Of a stretch of 64,000 nucleotides of DNA, positions 30,413-42,334 are shown piece after piece. How positions within the stretch are numbered: position 1 is the stretch's first letter; every line of letters begins with the position of its first letter. Under the pieces are notes generated by a model that worked only from the letters and a program-made list of their open reading frames with translations, was not told where the DNA came from and did no database searches. The position numbers were made by a program, and so were the translations under genes. This DNA is from Eretmocerus hayati (Eukaryota; Arthropoda; Insecta; Hymenoptera; Aphelinidae). The DNA lies in NCBI GenBank assembly GCA_029851415.1, contig CM056741.1:180589021-180653020 (forward strand). Direction: 5' to 3'.

Positions 30413-33055
30413 CCCCTGTGAACCTGGCCCGCCAAATTGGACCAAAATATGCTTGTGGTAGGCCGGAATTTGCTGAATTTGCTTGTCCAAGTCTCGAATT
30501 TTGGTCCGGCTGCGTTTTTGAGTTATGAGCCCTCAAAGTAGCCCAATTCCACCCCCCACTCCTCATTCCGTGCATTTACAGAAGTGCCCAGATCTCCGCG
30601 AATTTAGCTGCTGGAGGGACGCACGCGGGTTCAAATTGAAGCTTGAATTTTGGGCCATCGCAAGCAAATATAGAAAAATCGAAGTAATTACGTTGAAGTA
30701 CCAAAAAACTGCTCGCAGTGTCCCCGTGTATAAGCATACGGGCGGGTGGTCGGCGGAGAGGGGACAGTCGAGGGAGAAGAGGAGAAGCCCCGCGCAGACG
30801 CATCATCGTTCAAAAAACTTGTCTGCTGCGCTGATGTGCATCTGATTAGGCTGATCGTCGTCGTCGCGTTTATCACGCTGTGTTTACACCGGTACCGAGG
30901 TCGACGAGCACCCTGGGCACTGGCCCTGGACTCTCGCTGCTTTTTGGATGAATGCGTGTGTTACAGGGAGAAGCTGCGTGTCATCCTGGACGACGTCGCC
31001 AACATGTGCTGTGTGCCTGTGCACCACGACGCCCGGGGCTCCACGCCCGACTTGGTGCACCGGCGGTGGTCTTCTTGCCCAGTCCTCTATCGAGTTACGT
31101 CTTTTCACATTCTCGTTGGAATCGGACTAGATAAAAGTACCGTAATTGCGAATGTGCCTTACATGCTTTTTTTTAGCAATACTTCGAGGCCGAGACATTT
31201 TTACACAATAGTTTTAGGATTCACTGCTTCAAGTTGCTGCTCATATGTGGACCCGAAAAACTATTCTCCCTTGACTCTAAACGTGTTAAATTTTTGTACA
31301 TTGAGTTGATCATCATGAATTGGAATTGAGTCTTACTATTTTGATTCATGGTTCTCTTGTCTCATTTATTCTTGGAAGACATTGTATAGTATAAACTGAT
31401 CTCATGCTTTTTCATGCGATTGACATTTCTACAGTAATCGTTTCACATCAGTGGGATCTCAGCACTATACAAGCGCAGGGCTTGCAGCTTATTCGGTTCT
31501 ATATGCCGTGCTGAACTTGGTCAACTCAGAGCCTCTCCAGTGAGAATAGAGGCATAATCAAAAGTCACATATTGTGCTAGTGATCATTTAAAGTACTGCC
31601 AATCATTTATGGCTCATTACATATCTCATGTTTGAATCATGCAAAGTCTAAATTGAATTGTCCATACCCACACTGTTTAAATAATATTCTTTTGGAATCG
31701 GTGAAGAAATACTCTACCCTTGACTTTGAGAGGGGAACGATAGAATAGTGACATCAACTTAGATTCATTGACTTCTATCAGGTGCAGGCTATTAATGCTT
31801 TGAGGTCTTTTCATTGCAACACTGTTAGTATACATGCAAGACTTCTAGGCAATCGCTGCTAGGTGAAAAGATTTTGAAGTGTTGGTCATGTGTACACTCG
31901 GATATCAGTTTACAAAATGATAGATGAGACACTCAAATGAGAACTGTGAGAGAATTGATATAGCGTTTACTGTAGAATTGAACTAACTAATATCAGAACA
32001 TCCAAATTTGGCAGAATGATCTTATCCCTACACTAACAATGACAAGTTCTCATTTTCAAGCTTTGACAAAACTCCAAACAGATCTTCATCTTGGAAATCT
32101 TGTAAGAGTCAAAGCGCTTCTGAAAATATTGAGTCACTCAAGTTTTGCATCACTAACACTTCAAACTGATTGAACGATCAAGTGGTGGGTTATTCTTTTC
32201 ATTGAAATGCTATTGATGCATGAAGAGATGGCAGGTTCAAGTGATAGAATTCCTGCCTCCTTGTTTGAAAGAATATGCAACAGAGCTCTAACACAAGGAA
32301 CTTGGATGACAATTTCCCAATATCAAAAGATAAGAATTTGACTCTGGAGCTCCCAGGCCTTTGAATTGAATCTTATATGCTCAATCCACATAGAAGACCA
32401 CCGCCGGTGCACCAAGTCGGGCGTGGAGCCCCGGGCGTCGTGGTGCACAGGCACACAGCACATGTTGGCGACGTCGTCCAGGATGACACGCAGCTTCTCC
32501 CTGTAACACACGCATTCATCCAAAAAGCAGCGAGAGTCCAGGGCCAGTGCCCAGGGTGCTCGTCGACCTCGGTACCGGTGTAAACACAGCGTGATAAACG
32601 CGACGACGACGATCAGCCTAATCAGATGCACATCAGCGCAGCAGACAAGTTTTTTGAACGATGATGCGTCTGCGCGGGGCTTCTCCTCTTCTCCCTCGAC
32701 TGTCCCCTCTCCGCCGACCACCCGCCCGTATGCTTATACACGGGGACACTGCGAGCAGTTTTTTGGTACTTCAACGTAATTACTTCGATTTTTCTATATT
32801 TGCTTGCGATGGCCCAAAATTCAAGCTTCAATTTGAACCCGCGTGCGTCCCTCCAGCAGCTAAATTCGCGGAGATCTGGGCACTTCTGTAAATGCACGGA
32901 ATGAGGAGTGGGGGGTGGAATTGGGCTACTTTGAGGGCTCATAACTCAAAAACGCAGCCGGACCAAAATTCGAGACTTGGACAAGCAAATTCAGCAAATT
33001 CCGGCCTACCACAAGCATATTTTGGTCCAATTTGGCGGGCCAGGTTCACAGGGGT
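30413..33055. mobile_element. Foldback/MULE-like element, 2.6 kb, 9-bp TSD
   Basis: A perfect 9-bp direct repeat TTGATAGAC flanks it (30404-30412, 33056-33064). The arms, 30413-31075 and 32392-33055, are nearly identical inverted copies of ~663 bp starting ACCCCTGTGAACC. The 1.3-kb spacer is AT-rich and unrelated. Nine-base duplications with very long inverted arms are known for Foldback and Mutator-like elements. The arms are much more GC-rich than their surroundings and hold an open frame (30746-31309; mirrored on the minus strand at 32323-32721). Its shared part includes LDSRCFLDECVCYREKLRVI. Whether that is a captured coding fragment or chance is unknown. No transposase is visible. Confidence 0.8.
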
Positions 33056-33064
33056 TTGATAGAC

Positions 33065-34310
33065 CCAATCCGCGTGTCTCAGCACGATACGAAAAGCATG
33101 GGAGGGGGGGTCAGGCTCAATTTTCGAGCTGTTTTCCCAATGATAACATCTAACATGGGAGTAAAATATGAAATATAAAAGAAGAAAATGACGATCTGAC
33201 TACGAGATTAGATTCCTACATAGATAGTATTCGTACGATCTCTTTGCCACGCAAAATACTAGTTCAGTTATCGAAATGATTATTTGAAATTCTTGTTCTA
33301 TAACTACTCCTCAGTCGAATTCAGTCCATTCAAAATTGAAGAATCATGATTTTTTTCTTTTTTTCCTTCGCAGATGAATTTTTTGTGAATAAATCATAAT
33401 TTTATTCAATGTATCCCTTACTTATTTTCAAATCTTGTTCGTTTCCCAAACTCTTTTCTATATGATTTTTGAGTTTGTACAGTGATTTTTCAATAAATGC
33501 TCTGTGAAGTAAACCAAGAGAGCACGTATCATAAGTTTTGATTTCAGAACAATTGATGTGTAATTTCAGCTGACATATGTTAAACGATGTTACTTACAAA
33601 AGCAAGAGTTTTGTTGAACCAATCAACGACGAAACGCACCGTTAATGATATAAATAGTTCTAAAATATTTCTACCAATAAGATCAGAATAAATATCCCTA
33701 ATTTCTCGACTGATATATCCGCAAACGTAAAATCACCCGTGATAGATAAAAGAAGTGCACGCATGCATACCAAGCCTGGTCAGTCACGCTTGGAGGATTC
33801 ATTCGTCCATGGCCACAACGAACAAGTCATTAAATCTCTCATCACAAGAGCTTATCGCATATTGTGCTCTAAAATGAGTGACATCAACAAATGATTTAAT
33901 CATCAGCCAGACATGTCTAAATTTTAATTGACTTGATGGGAAGACAAAATAAAGTGAAATAAAACGGATCGAATGATGAAGTTGTGGATGATGGCAGTTG
34001 CTAACCAGCTTGTCTCATAAAAAAAAAAGAGTAAACTGCCACATAATCCAAAATATTTAAATACTCTAAAAAAACATTTTTACCGATTGGTTGGTAAAAA
34101 AGTTTTGTAGTACAACCTGGTTGGTTGAAGTCAGAAAAATGGAATCATTTCAGAAAAAGTTGAGTCATATTGGTATTCCGATAACTGAATCATCATCGGA
34201 AACATGATAAAAGTCAAATATACAACGATTCTCTCATGGATACTACATGAATAAAGGCAAAAAAAAGGTTATTTGTAAGAAAATACCAATCACACGACGT
34301 GAAATTTTCG
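33065..34310. other. Noncoding DNA, nothing recognised
   Basis: AT-rich, with poly-A and poly-T runs. No gene, RNA or clear repeat edge seen. Confidence 0.45.
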
Positions 34311-34314
34311 TTAA

Positions 34315-34695
34315 GGCGATGCGGTCACCGTGCATGCTGAAAGTTATACGCACTTTTATCAAATTTGCTTGCGATTTGGGTGAAACGACGAGAAGACCCG
34401 CGTTTATTATCATCTAACTCTAGTTCGTCTTCTCATCGTTTCGCCCAAATTGCAAGAGAATCGGATAAAAGTGCGAATTACAAAGTGCCTATATTATAGG
34501 TTAGGAGGTGCCTGCGCTCAAGTTATTCCCACTTTTCTCCAGTTTTCTTGCGATTTTAGCCAAACGATGAAAAGACGAACTCAAGTTAGATGATAATAAA
34601 CGTGGGTCTTCTCGTCGTTTCACCCAAATCGCAAGCAAATTTGATAAAAGTGCGTATAACTTTCAGCGTGCATAGTACATGGTGACTGCGTCGCC
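34315..34695. mobile_element. TTAA MITE, copy 2 (best preserved, 381 bp)
   Basis: TTAA on both sides (34311-34314, 34696-34699). Ends are GGCGATGCGGTCACC and its inverse GGTGACTGCGTCGCC (two mismatches). The interior is doubly palindromic: arms with GCACTTTTATC, GCGATTTGGGTGAAACGACG and GATGATAATAAACG recur in inverse order around ATTATAGGTTAGGAGG. TTAA targets point to a piggyBac-type transposase, though the tips are not the usual CCC. Confidence 0.75.
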
Positions 34696-34699
34696 TTAA

Positions 34700-35105
34700 G
34701 AGTGCTCTCTACCTTTTGAAAAGCGATGGTGGCGCCTCTAGCGGTCAAATTGGTATATTGTCAATAACAATTTTTAAAAACAAAGAGGGAGTAGACCAAT
34801 AGTACCGCTCCCTGCGGACTATTTTTCTTCAAATTTAAAAAAAAGTTTCATCGAGATCGGTGCAAAATTGAGCTCAAAAATTTGCAGATACATTTGTTCA
34901 GTGTTGCTGAATTGTATCTGCAAATTTTCGAGCTGAATTTTGCACTGATCTCGATGAAACTTTTTTTATTATTCGAAGAAAAATAATCCGCAGGGAGCGG
35001 TACTATTGGTTTCCTTCCTCTTTGTTTTTAAAAATTGTTATTGGCAATATACCAATTTGACCGCTAGAGGAGCCACCACCGCTTTTCCAGAGGTAGAGAG
35101 CACTC
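34700..35105. mobile_element. TTAA foldback element with ~190-bp arms
   Basis: It starts GAGTGCTCTCTACCT after TTAA and ends AGGTAGAGAGCACTC before TTAA (35106-35109). Nearly the whole length folds into one hairpin with a short loop near 34900. It shares its left TTAA with the right TTAA of the previous element, so one inserted at the other's edge. Confidence 0.75.
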
Positions 35106-35109
35106 TTAA

Positions 35110-36216
35110 GAATAATTTCGCACATGACATTCTATAGTGTGGGGCACAAATGTTGCGATCAAGCAAGTAATGTTTCCACATCTATATTTGAAATTTCAGC
35201 AATCAGATATGAACAAAACTTTTTACGATTCGAGATAACACGCGATGGCTATTAGGATAGAACGTCAATGACTGACTGATCTATGAAAAAAGAAGTATGC
35301 GCAAAAATAAATGGCCTCGAAAGCTAAATATTCGCTTTGCGCTAGCACAACAGTTCTCAATAAAATCTCCTACTCTCGCGTTGTTGAACATCACGGAGCA
35401 AGCATGAACTCTCGCATGAACTATTAATAACGAGAGTAAGTTGGTAGAATTCTTGAGATACGTTTCATTCAAGTAGGAGGTTTTATTGTTATCTTCATAA
35501 CGTCGTCTGGAGTTTTTTTTGTTTTTTTACGACTCTGCAACGATCAAGAAAACAAGCACACTCATCATCGAAGATGTATGTATGCTGCATCGCCATGATC
35601 GGATATTTGCCTACCGAATCCTAAAATAGAACGGTATACGAGCTGCAGATTTTTGAAAATTCAAATAAAGAATGCCGCTTCTAAACGCGGTTTCAGGGTT
35701 CTCATTATGAAAATTTATAATTGCCCTGTGCCTGAGGGCTCACTTCAGGCACGGAGGACTTATTTCTCTCGCTTTGCTCGGTAAATGAACTCTGTCCTAT
35801 ACCCCCCGCCCACTTCAATAGTGTACTCTCTTATACAGAAATTGAGCTTCTATGAAACAAAATTTGTCAATTGAATCTAGATATCTCTAGCAAATACTCT
35901 ATACGAGCAGGAAAATATGTCCTCGAACATCCATAAGTGTTCACGACGTGTTCGCTATTTGAAGCAAGCCCTTTTTTCAAATTGTGACGATGACATAGAA
36001 AACTACTCACTCTTCACAAATCAGAGTAAAAATTGATCCTGATTAGTGCGTTTCCACGAATCCACAGTAGGATTTCTAGCGAAATATCACTACGGATCGA
36101 TAAAATCTCCTAATTGCATAATGGGATCAATTTTTACTGATTCATGTGAAGAGAGGGTCGAGACTTAAAAATCAATGAAATAACCAAAACCAAGTAACTG
36201 AGAGAGCATGATTGGA
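35110..36216. other. Noncoding DNA, nothing recognised
   Basis: No convincing gene or element boundary. A 63-codon minus frame at 35281-35472 has no support. Confidence 0.45.
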
Positions 36217-37199
36217 TACCCGTGAAAAAGTGTTTGGTGCATGATCATGCATGACGGCATACCGCTACTAGTGCACGATCATGCATGACCGCGTACAGAA
36301 AATGGTGGTATGTAGTCATGCATGTATCATGCATGAATTGTGCATGACCATGCACCATACAATGTTGCAAATCATTTGGGATTAGGTACTAATTCCGGTG
36401 TATGGAGAAAGCTCACGATTTGGAAATTTGTAATGTGACAGAGAAAAATCTACTATTTTGCGTTTTCATCGCTATTTGGTTCCAATACTACGAATCACTC
36501 AAAAACTCTGATGATTAAAATAGCTCCGCCATTTGAAGGCTCAAACGATGTCAAAAAATGGACCGGTATTCCAGAAAGATGATTCATCTCCTTCACGGTG
36601 GTCTTGAACCACGTTCGGTCGAGATACCAAGACCTAAAATTCCTGTGCAATGTGTTTCTGTGCACTTACAATTATATGATCAATTCTTGACTGGGCCGTT
36701 ACGAAAAAATTAAAAGAAGGGTGGTTTTTTGGTGTTTTCCTGTCGTAATTCCTTTATAACTCGAAAGGAGCACGTGTTATCGAAAAATATGTGGAGTATA
36801 TATTTGTAGATTTTCAAAATATCGACAAAAGTTGTTCCCATAATTTTTCTCGTACAATGTGTCCTGTTGTGGATATTTGAGGATGATCCTCGAAAATTTC
36901 TCTCTAAAATTATTTTAGCTCAATAACTCCAATCACACATGATTTACAAAGAATATGCACGGTAATTCTTTGTAGGTTTCCCAAAAAGTAACAAAAAAGA
37001 TTCAGTGACTTTTACTCGTAAAACGCATCCTGTTTGCGTTATTTGAGGATTCTTTGTCGACATCCATACTTACAACTCTAATATTAGTGAAGGGAGTATG
37101 AGTCAAAGCGAAAAATCTACAAATATTACAAACAGGATACGTTTTACGAGAAAAAGGCATTGAACTTCTTTTGTTCTTTTCAAAGACCTACAAAAAATA

Positions 37200-40100
37200 C
37201 GCTGCTGAAAGTGATTAGCAGAAAGCTTTCTCCATGCGTCATATGATGATAATTAGAATAACCAGACCATCATCATTCTAAAATTGTATGAAAAATATAA
37301 TGTGAAATTCCTTTCCGAATGATAATTGAAACTATATTATACTTTTTTGTATCTTTATTGATATCAATATAAATCTCATAAATCAGATATTCGTTAAAAA
37401 ATTCTACATTCTCACAATTACAACACCAATTCAAAATTATCGATATCATCGATCACTTGACGAACTTTACATCAAAGTTGAGATCTGTAGAGATTAAATG
37501 AAATTTCTGTATTAACCAATCGATAGATCTCGCAGAAAAAATCATATTAAGATTGAGATAAATGAGTCATGAAGGAAGGTAGGAGGAAAAATTGAATATT
37601 AAGGGAAATTTTCCTTTATTTTTTGAATTATTTTTTGGAGTAAGCTTTTTAGAAGGATTTGAGCCATCTAGTCTTAGGTTTTTTCGATGATATCTATTAG
37701 TTGGTTGAGACAGAATTTGGATGCGGTAGGTTTAAAAAGGCTAAAAAAAAATTTTTGGTGAAAATTTTGATTTTTTTGAAGATTTGAGATCTGTAGAGAT
37801 TAAATGGAATTTCGGTATTAACCAATCGATAGATCTCGCAGAAAAAATCATAGTTTAGGTCATTAAGATTGAGATAAATGAGTCATGAAGGAAGGTAGGA
37901 GCAAAAATTGAATATTAAGGGAAATTTTCCTTTATTTTTTGAATTATTTTTTGGAGTAAGCTTTTTAGAAGGATTTGAGCCATCTAGTCTTAGGTTTTTT
38001 CGATGATATCTATTAGTTGGTTGAGACAGAATTTGGATGCGGTAGGTTTAAAAAGGCTAAAAAAAAATTTTTGGTGAAAATTTTGATTTTTTTGAAGATT
38101 TGAGATCTGTAGAGATTAAATGAAATTTCGGTATTAACCAATCGATAGATCTCGCAGAAAAAATCATAGTTTAGGTCATTAAGATTGAGATAAATGAGTC
38201 ATGAAGGAAGGTAGGAGCAAAAATTGAATATTAAGGGATATTTTCCTTTATTTTTTGAATTATTTTTTGGAGGGAGCTTTTTAGAAGGATTTGAGCCATC
38301 TAGTCTTAAGTTTTTTCGATGATATCTATTAGTTGGTTGAGACAGAATTTGGATGCGGTAGGTTTAAAAAGGCTCAAAAAAAAAATTTTGGTGAAAATTC
38401 TGATATTTTTGAAGATTTGAGATCTGTAGAGATTGAATGAAATTTCGGTATTAACCAATCGATAGATCTCGCAGAAAAAATCATAGTTTAGGTCATCAAG
38501 ATTGAGATAAATGAGTCATGAAGGAAGGTAGGAGGAAGAATTGAATATTAAGGGGAATTTTCCTTTATTTTTTGAATTATTTTTTGGAGGGAGCTTTTTA
38601 GAAGGATTTGAGCCATCTAGTCTTGGGTTTTTTCGATGATATCTATTAGTTGGTTGAGACAGAATTTGGATGCGGTAGGTTTAAAAAGGCTCAAAAAAAA
38701 ATTTTTGGTGAGAATTTTGATTTTTTTGAAAATTTGAGATCTGTAGAGATTAAATGGAATTTCGGTATTAACCAATCGATAGATCTCGCAGAAAAAATCA
38801 TAGTTTAGGTCATCAAGATTGATATAAATGAGCCATGAAGGAAGGTAGGAGGAAAAATTGAATATTAAGGGAAATTTTCCTTTATTTTTTGAATTATTTT
38901 TTGGAGGGAGCTTTTTAGAAGGATTTGAGCCATCTAGTCTTGGGTTTTTTCGATGATATCTATTAGTTGGTTGAGACAGAATTTGGATGCGGTAGGTTTA
39001 AAAAGGCTCAAAAAAAAATTTTTGGTGAAAATTTTGATTTTTTTGAAAATTTGAGATCTGTAGAGATTAAATGGAATTTCGGTATTAACCAATCGATAGA
39101 TCTCGCAGAAAAAATCATAGTTTAGGTCATCAAGATTGATATAAATGAGCCATGAAGGAAGGTAGGAGGAAAAATTGAATATTAAGGGAAATTTTCCTTT
39201 ATTTTTTGAATTATTTTTTGGAGGGAGCTTTTTAGAAGGATTTGAGCCATCTAGTCTTGGGTTTTTTCGATGATATCTATTAGTTGGTTGAGACAGAATT
39301 TGGATGCGGTAGGTTTAAAAAGGCTCAAAAAAAAATTTTTGGTGAAAATTTTGATTTTTTTGAAAATTTGAGATCTGTAGAGATTAAATGGAATTTCGGT
39401 ATTAACCAATCGATAGATCTCGCAGAAAAAATCATAGTTTAGGTCATCAAGATTGAGATAAATGAGTCATGAAGGAAGGTAGGGGGAAAATTGAATATTA
39501 AGGGAAATTTTCCTTTATTTTTTGAATTATTTTTTGGAGGGAGCTTTTTAGAAGGATTTGAGCCATGTAGTCTTAGGTTTTTTCGATGATATCTATTAGT
39601 TGGTTGAGACAGAATTTGGATGCGGTAGGTTTAAAAAGGCTCAAAAAAAAATTTTTGGTGAAAATTTTAATTTTTTTGAAAATTTGAGATCTGTAGAGAT
39701 CAAATGAAATTTCGGTATTAACCAATCGATAGATCTCGCAGAAAAAATCATAGTTTAGGTGACTCAATTTGTTGTGAGAGTGTGTGGGAAAAAGATATTT
39801 ATGTATTAAAAGTTGAAATTTGAGCACTTTTTGTTCAAAAAGCCCATGGATCAAATTTGACTGGGAGCCGAAAGGTGCCAAATCACTGGGCTCTCAGAAA
39901 TTGGATTCTCTACAACTTGTAGAAAGCCAAAAGTTGATAAGGCGAATAGTAAAAGAGAAAGCGTGTCCAATATAAAACAACATACATACATACACACACA
40001 CAAACACGGAAAATGGGGTGGAAAGATGAGTCCTTGGCAGATTCGGGAGGACATTAGGAGGAAAAGTGTTACCTACATTTGATAGCTTTTGGCGAGAGGA

Positions 40101-40224
40101 AGAGAATGGTCGTTGGCTTTTTTCGATAAGAGGGATTTTGTTGAAGAATATGTTGATTTTAATGAAAAATTTGATCAAATTTTTGTTGGGGTGAAAACAA
40201 AGCTTTCTCTTTAGAGAAAGCAAT
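37200..40224 (+). mobile_element. Helentron-like (HINE) element, copy 1
   Basis: The 5' end has CTGCTG..TTAGCAG followed by the subterminal GCTTTCTC. The 3' end has a perfect hairpin GCTTTCTCTTTAGAGAAAGC (40202-40221) whose arm repeats that 5' motif. Between them lie a tandem array and a 3' domain with a CA-type microsatellite (~39985-40005). The copy at 56336 has the same order. A 3' hairpin, a matching 5' subterminal motif, a central tandem array and no inverted termini or coding are the hallmarks of Helentron-associated elements such as DINE-1. Family assignment is inference. Confidence 0.6.
37481..39760 (+). repeat. ~317-bp tandem array, about 7.2 units
   Basis: AGATCTGTAGAGAT recurs at 37481, 37787, 38103, 38420, 38737, 39054, 39371 and 39687: spacings 306, 316, then 317 or 316. 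Units share GGTATTAACCAATCGATAGA and a run from GGATGCGGTAGG to AAAAAGGCT. The first unit lacks about 11 bp and the last is cut at ~39760. Neighbouring units in the middle are the most alike, as expected from unequal exchange. Confidence 0.9.
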
Positions 40225-40233
40225 TGCTTTACA

Positions 40234-41184
40234 CACTGTAAAAAATCGGTTGACTTTCCATCAAAATCGGCAACCAGTGGTTGGTTGTCAAAATCAACCA
40301 GCTGGTTGGAATTCAACCACTGGTTGACTTTTTCCCCACAGCGAATATTTAAGGATGAATGCGGCGCCCACTATATTGGTCGTTGGTGGTCTCCGGGTGA
40401 CACTTTTGCGTCGGAAAAACAAGTTTCGTCATGTTTTTTCACAAACAAAGAGGGGATAAACATTAGCACCGGTCGCGTATAGACGACAAAGCGGGTTGCC
40501 TGTCCTGTAGGAGTCGAATACACGTCGTAAGGCTGGAGGGTTGGATAGATGGATGGAATGGAACGGAACGAAATATAACGGAATGGGATTGAAAGGAACG
40601 GAATGGAATAGGATGGAATGGGCCAGAATGGAACATACAATTCAATTCCATGCCGTTCCCAACCATTCCGTCTCGTTCCATTCCGGTCCGTTACATTCCA
40701 CACCGTCCCATTCCCATCCATTCCGTTCCATCCTATTCCATTCCGTTCTATTCCACTCCATTCCATTCCACACCGTTCCATTCCCTTCCATTCCGATCCG
40801 TTCCATTCCACACCGTTCCATTCCCATCCATTCCGTTCCATCCTATTCCATTCCGTTCTATTCCATTCCACGCCCTTCCATTTCCTTCCATTCCGGTCCA
40901 TTCCATTCCAGTCCGTTCCATCCATCCATCCCATCCGTCCATCTATTCATCCCTTCAGCCTCACGACGTGTATTCGACCGGCGGTGATGTTTATTCCTCT
41001 TTGTTTGTGAAAAAACATGAAACTTGTTTTTCCGACTCAAAAGTGTCACCCGGAGACCACCATCGACCAATATCGTGGGCGCCGCATTCATCCTCATATA
41101 TTCGTTGTGGGAATCAGTCAATCAGTGGTTGATGAAAAAACTGCAACCAATGGTTGAAGTTTTTCCCACATATTTCTTACAGTG
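40234..41184. mobile_element. Palindromic element with ATTCC satellite core, copy 2
   Basis: 951 bp, same ends as the copy at 28474 (CACTGTAAAAAATCGG and inverse). Here CA flanks both sides instead of TA. The pentamer core spans ~40541-40935 and is longer than in copy 1, while the inverted flanking blocks are closely similar. It sits 10 bp from the 3' end of the Helentron-like element. Frames over the core are satellite artefacts. Confidence 0.75.
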
Positions 41185-41574
41185 CACATTCTCGATAGAA
41201 CATGTTCTATTAAAGTTAAGGGGCTATCATGCATCCAGAAATAATGTGGGTATGCGGTTGTCAAGATACACGTTTGTTGGCATGTGTTGAAGAACTTTTG
41301 TACATCTTGGAAAGATGAACAAAAAAGGTCTCTACACATTTACTCATATGAAGCTTTCTGTTTCCGTAACCAAGACATTTCCGTCCAAGATCGATATTTT
41401 TCACGGTTTCGGCCCCATAACTCATGAGAACTACGTTTCATCAAAAAATCCGTGGAGCAACTTTAGGTGGATCTTTAAAAGATGAACAGAAAAGGTCTCT
41501 GCACATTTTCTCGGTGAGCCTTCAAATGGCGGAGCCATTTTAACCATCAGAGTTTTTGAGTGATTCGTAGTATT

Positions 41575-42015
41575 CCCGGTAAAAAAGGATTACCTGATCT
41601 GGTCACCTGACCGGATCAGGTGACTGGATCACCTGGATTACGTGACTGTATGGCCCATCAGATCAGGTGATCCTATTGTCTGTAGAGGGCTTGACTGGTG
41701 CGGTTTTCCGGTACTTTTTCTTGCAACACGGGACGAAATTTTATAATAATCCTCCGAGTATTCAGCCGAGTGGAACATTTTTTAAAAGAAAATTTGTCGT
41801 CGAAATTCTTCGCAATACGTGAGGATGTACAGAAATTTAGTCATTTTCCGTAAAAGTAATTTAGTTGAGGAGTTTTTTTTGAAGTTCGAGTTTTTTTTGG
41901 ATGGATCAGCATAAAACTATCATCTGAATTCTAATATGAAAAATTCAAAATTACGAGAAAAAAAAATCAAACGTCAAGTTTCGCTCCCGAGTGCTCAACT
42001 AAATTACTTAATAGC
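41575..42015. mobile_element. 441-bp insertion inside the right inverted terminus
   Basis: The boundaries come from comparison with the uninterrupted left terminus (rejoining at GTAGTATT / GAACCGAATAGCG). It starts CCCGGTAAAAAAGGATTACC and carries several GATCAGGTGA/TCACCTGATC motifs in the first 110 bp. No inverted ends or clear duplication were found, so the class is unknown. Confidence 0.5.
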
Positions 42016-42334
42016 GAACCGAATAGCGATGAAAACGCATAATGGTAGATTTTTCTCTGTCACACTCCAAATTTCCAAACCGTGAGCTTTCTCCATACAC
42101 CGAAATTAGTACCTAATCCCAAATGATTTGCAACATTGTATGGTGCATGGTCATGCATAATTCATGCATGATACATGCATGACTACATACCACCATTTTC
42201 TGTACGCGGTCATGCATGATCGTGCACTGGTAGCGGTATGCCGTCATGCATGATCATGCACCAAACATTTTTTCACGGGTATTCTTAAGACATTCACTGC
42301 GATTTCTTATCTTTCAATCTTCAACGACTTACTA

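Larger units (their letters stand above)
36219..42279. mobile_element. 6-kb TA-flanked unit with 326-bp inverted termini
   Basis: TA at 36217-36218 and 42280-42281. Inverted termini span 36219-36544 and 41515-42279, starting CCCGTGAAAAA and rich in CATGCATGA/TCATGCATG palindromes. The right terminus is split by a 441-bp insert (41575-42015); without it the arms match in length (326 vs 324 bp). The interior contains a Helentron-like element, an ATTCC element and unassigned sequence, including a direct repeat near 41296-41350 and 41467-41520. No transposase frame survives. Two solo MITEs in opposite orientation are a less likely alternative. Confidence 0.55.

Noticed and set aside
37479..39760. 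CRISPR array
   Set aside because: Units are ~317 bp, contiguous and without unique spacers, in a eukaryotic genome; this is a satellite.
39573..40316. Minus-strand frames of 102 and 140 codons
   Set aside because: They cover the end of the tandem array and the 3' domain of the Helentron-like element; no protein signature.
40371..41132. Similar repeat-protein frames at the second ATTCC element
   Set aside because: Same satellite artefact.
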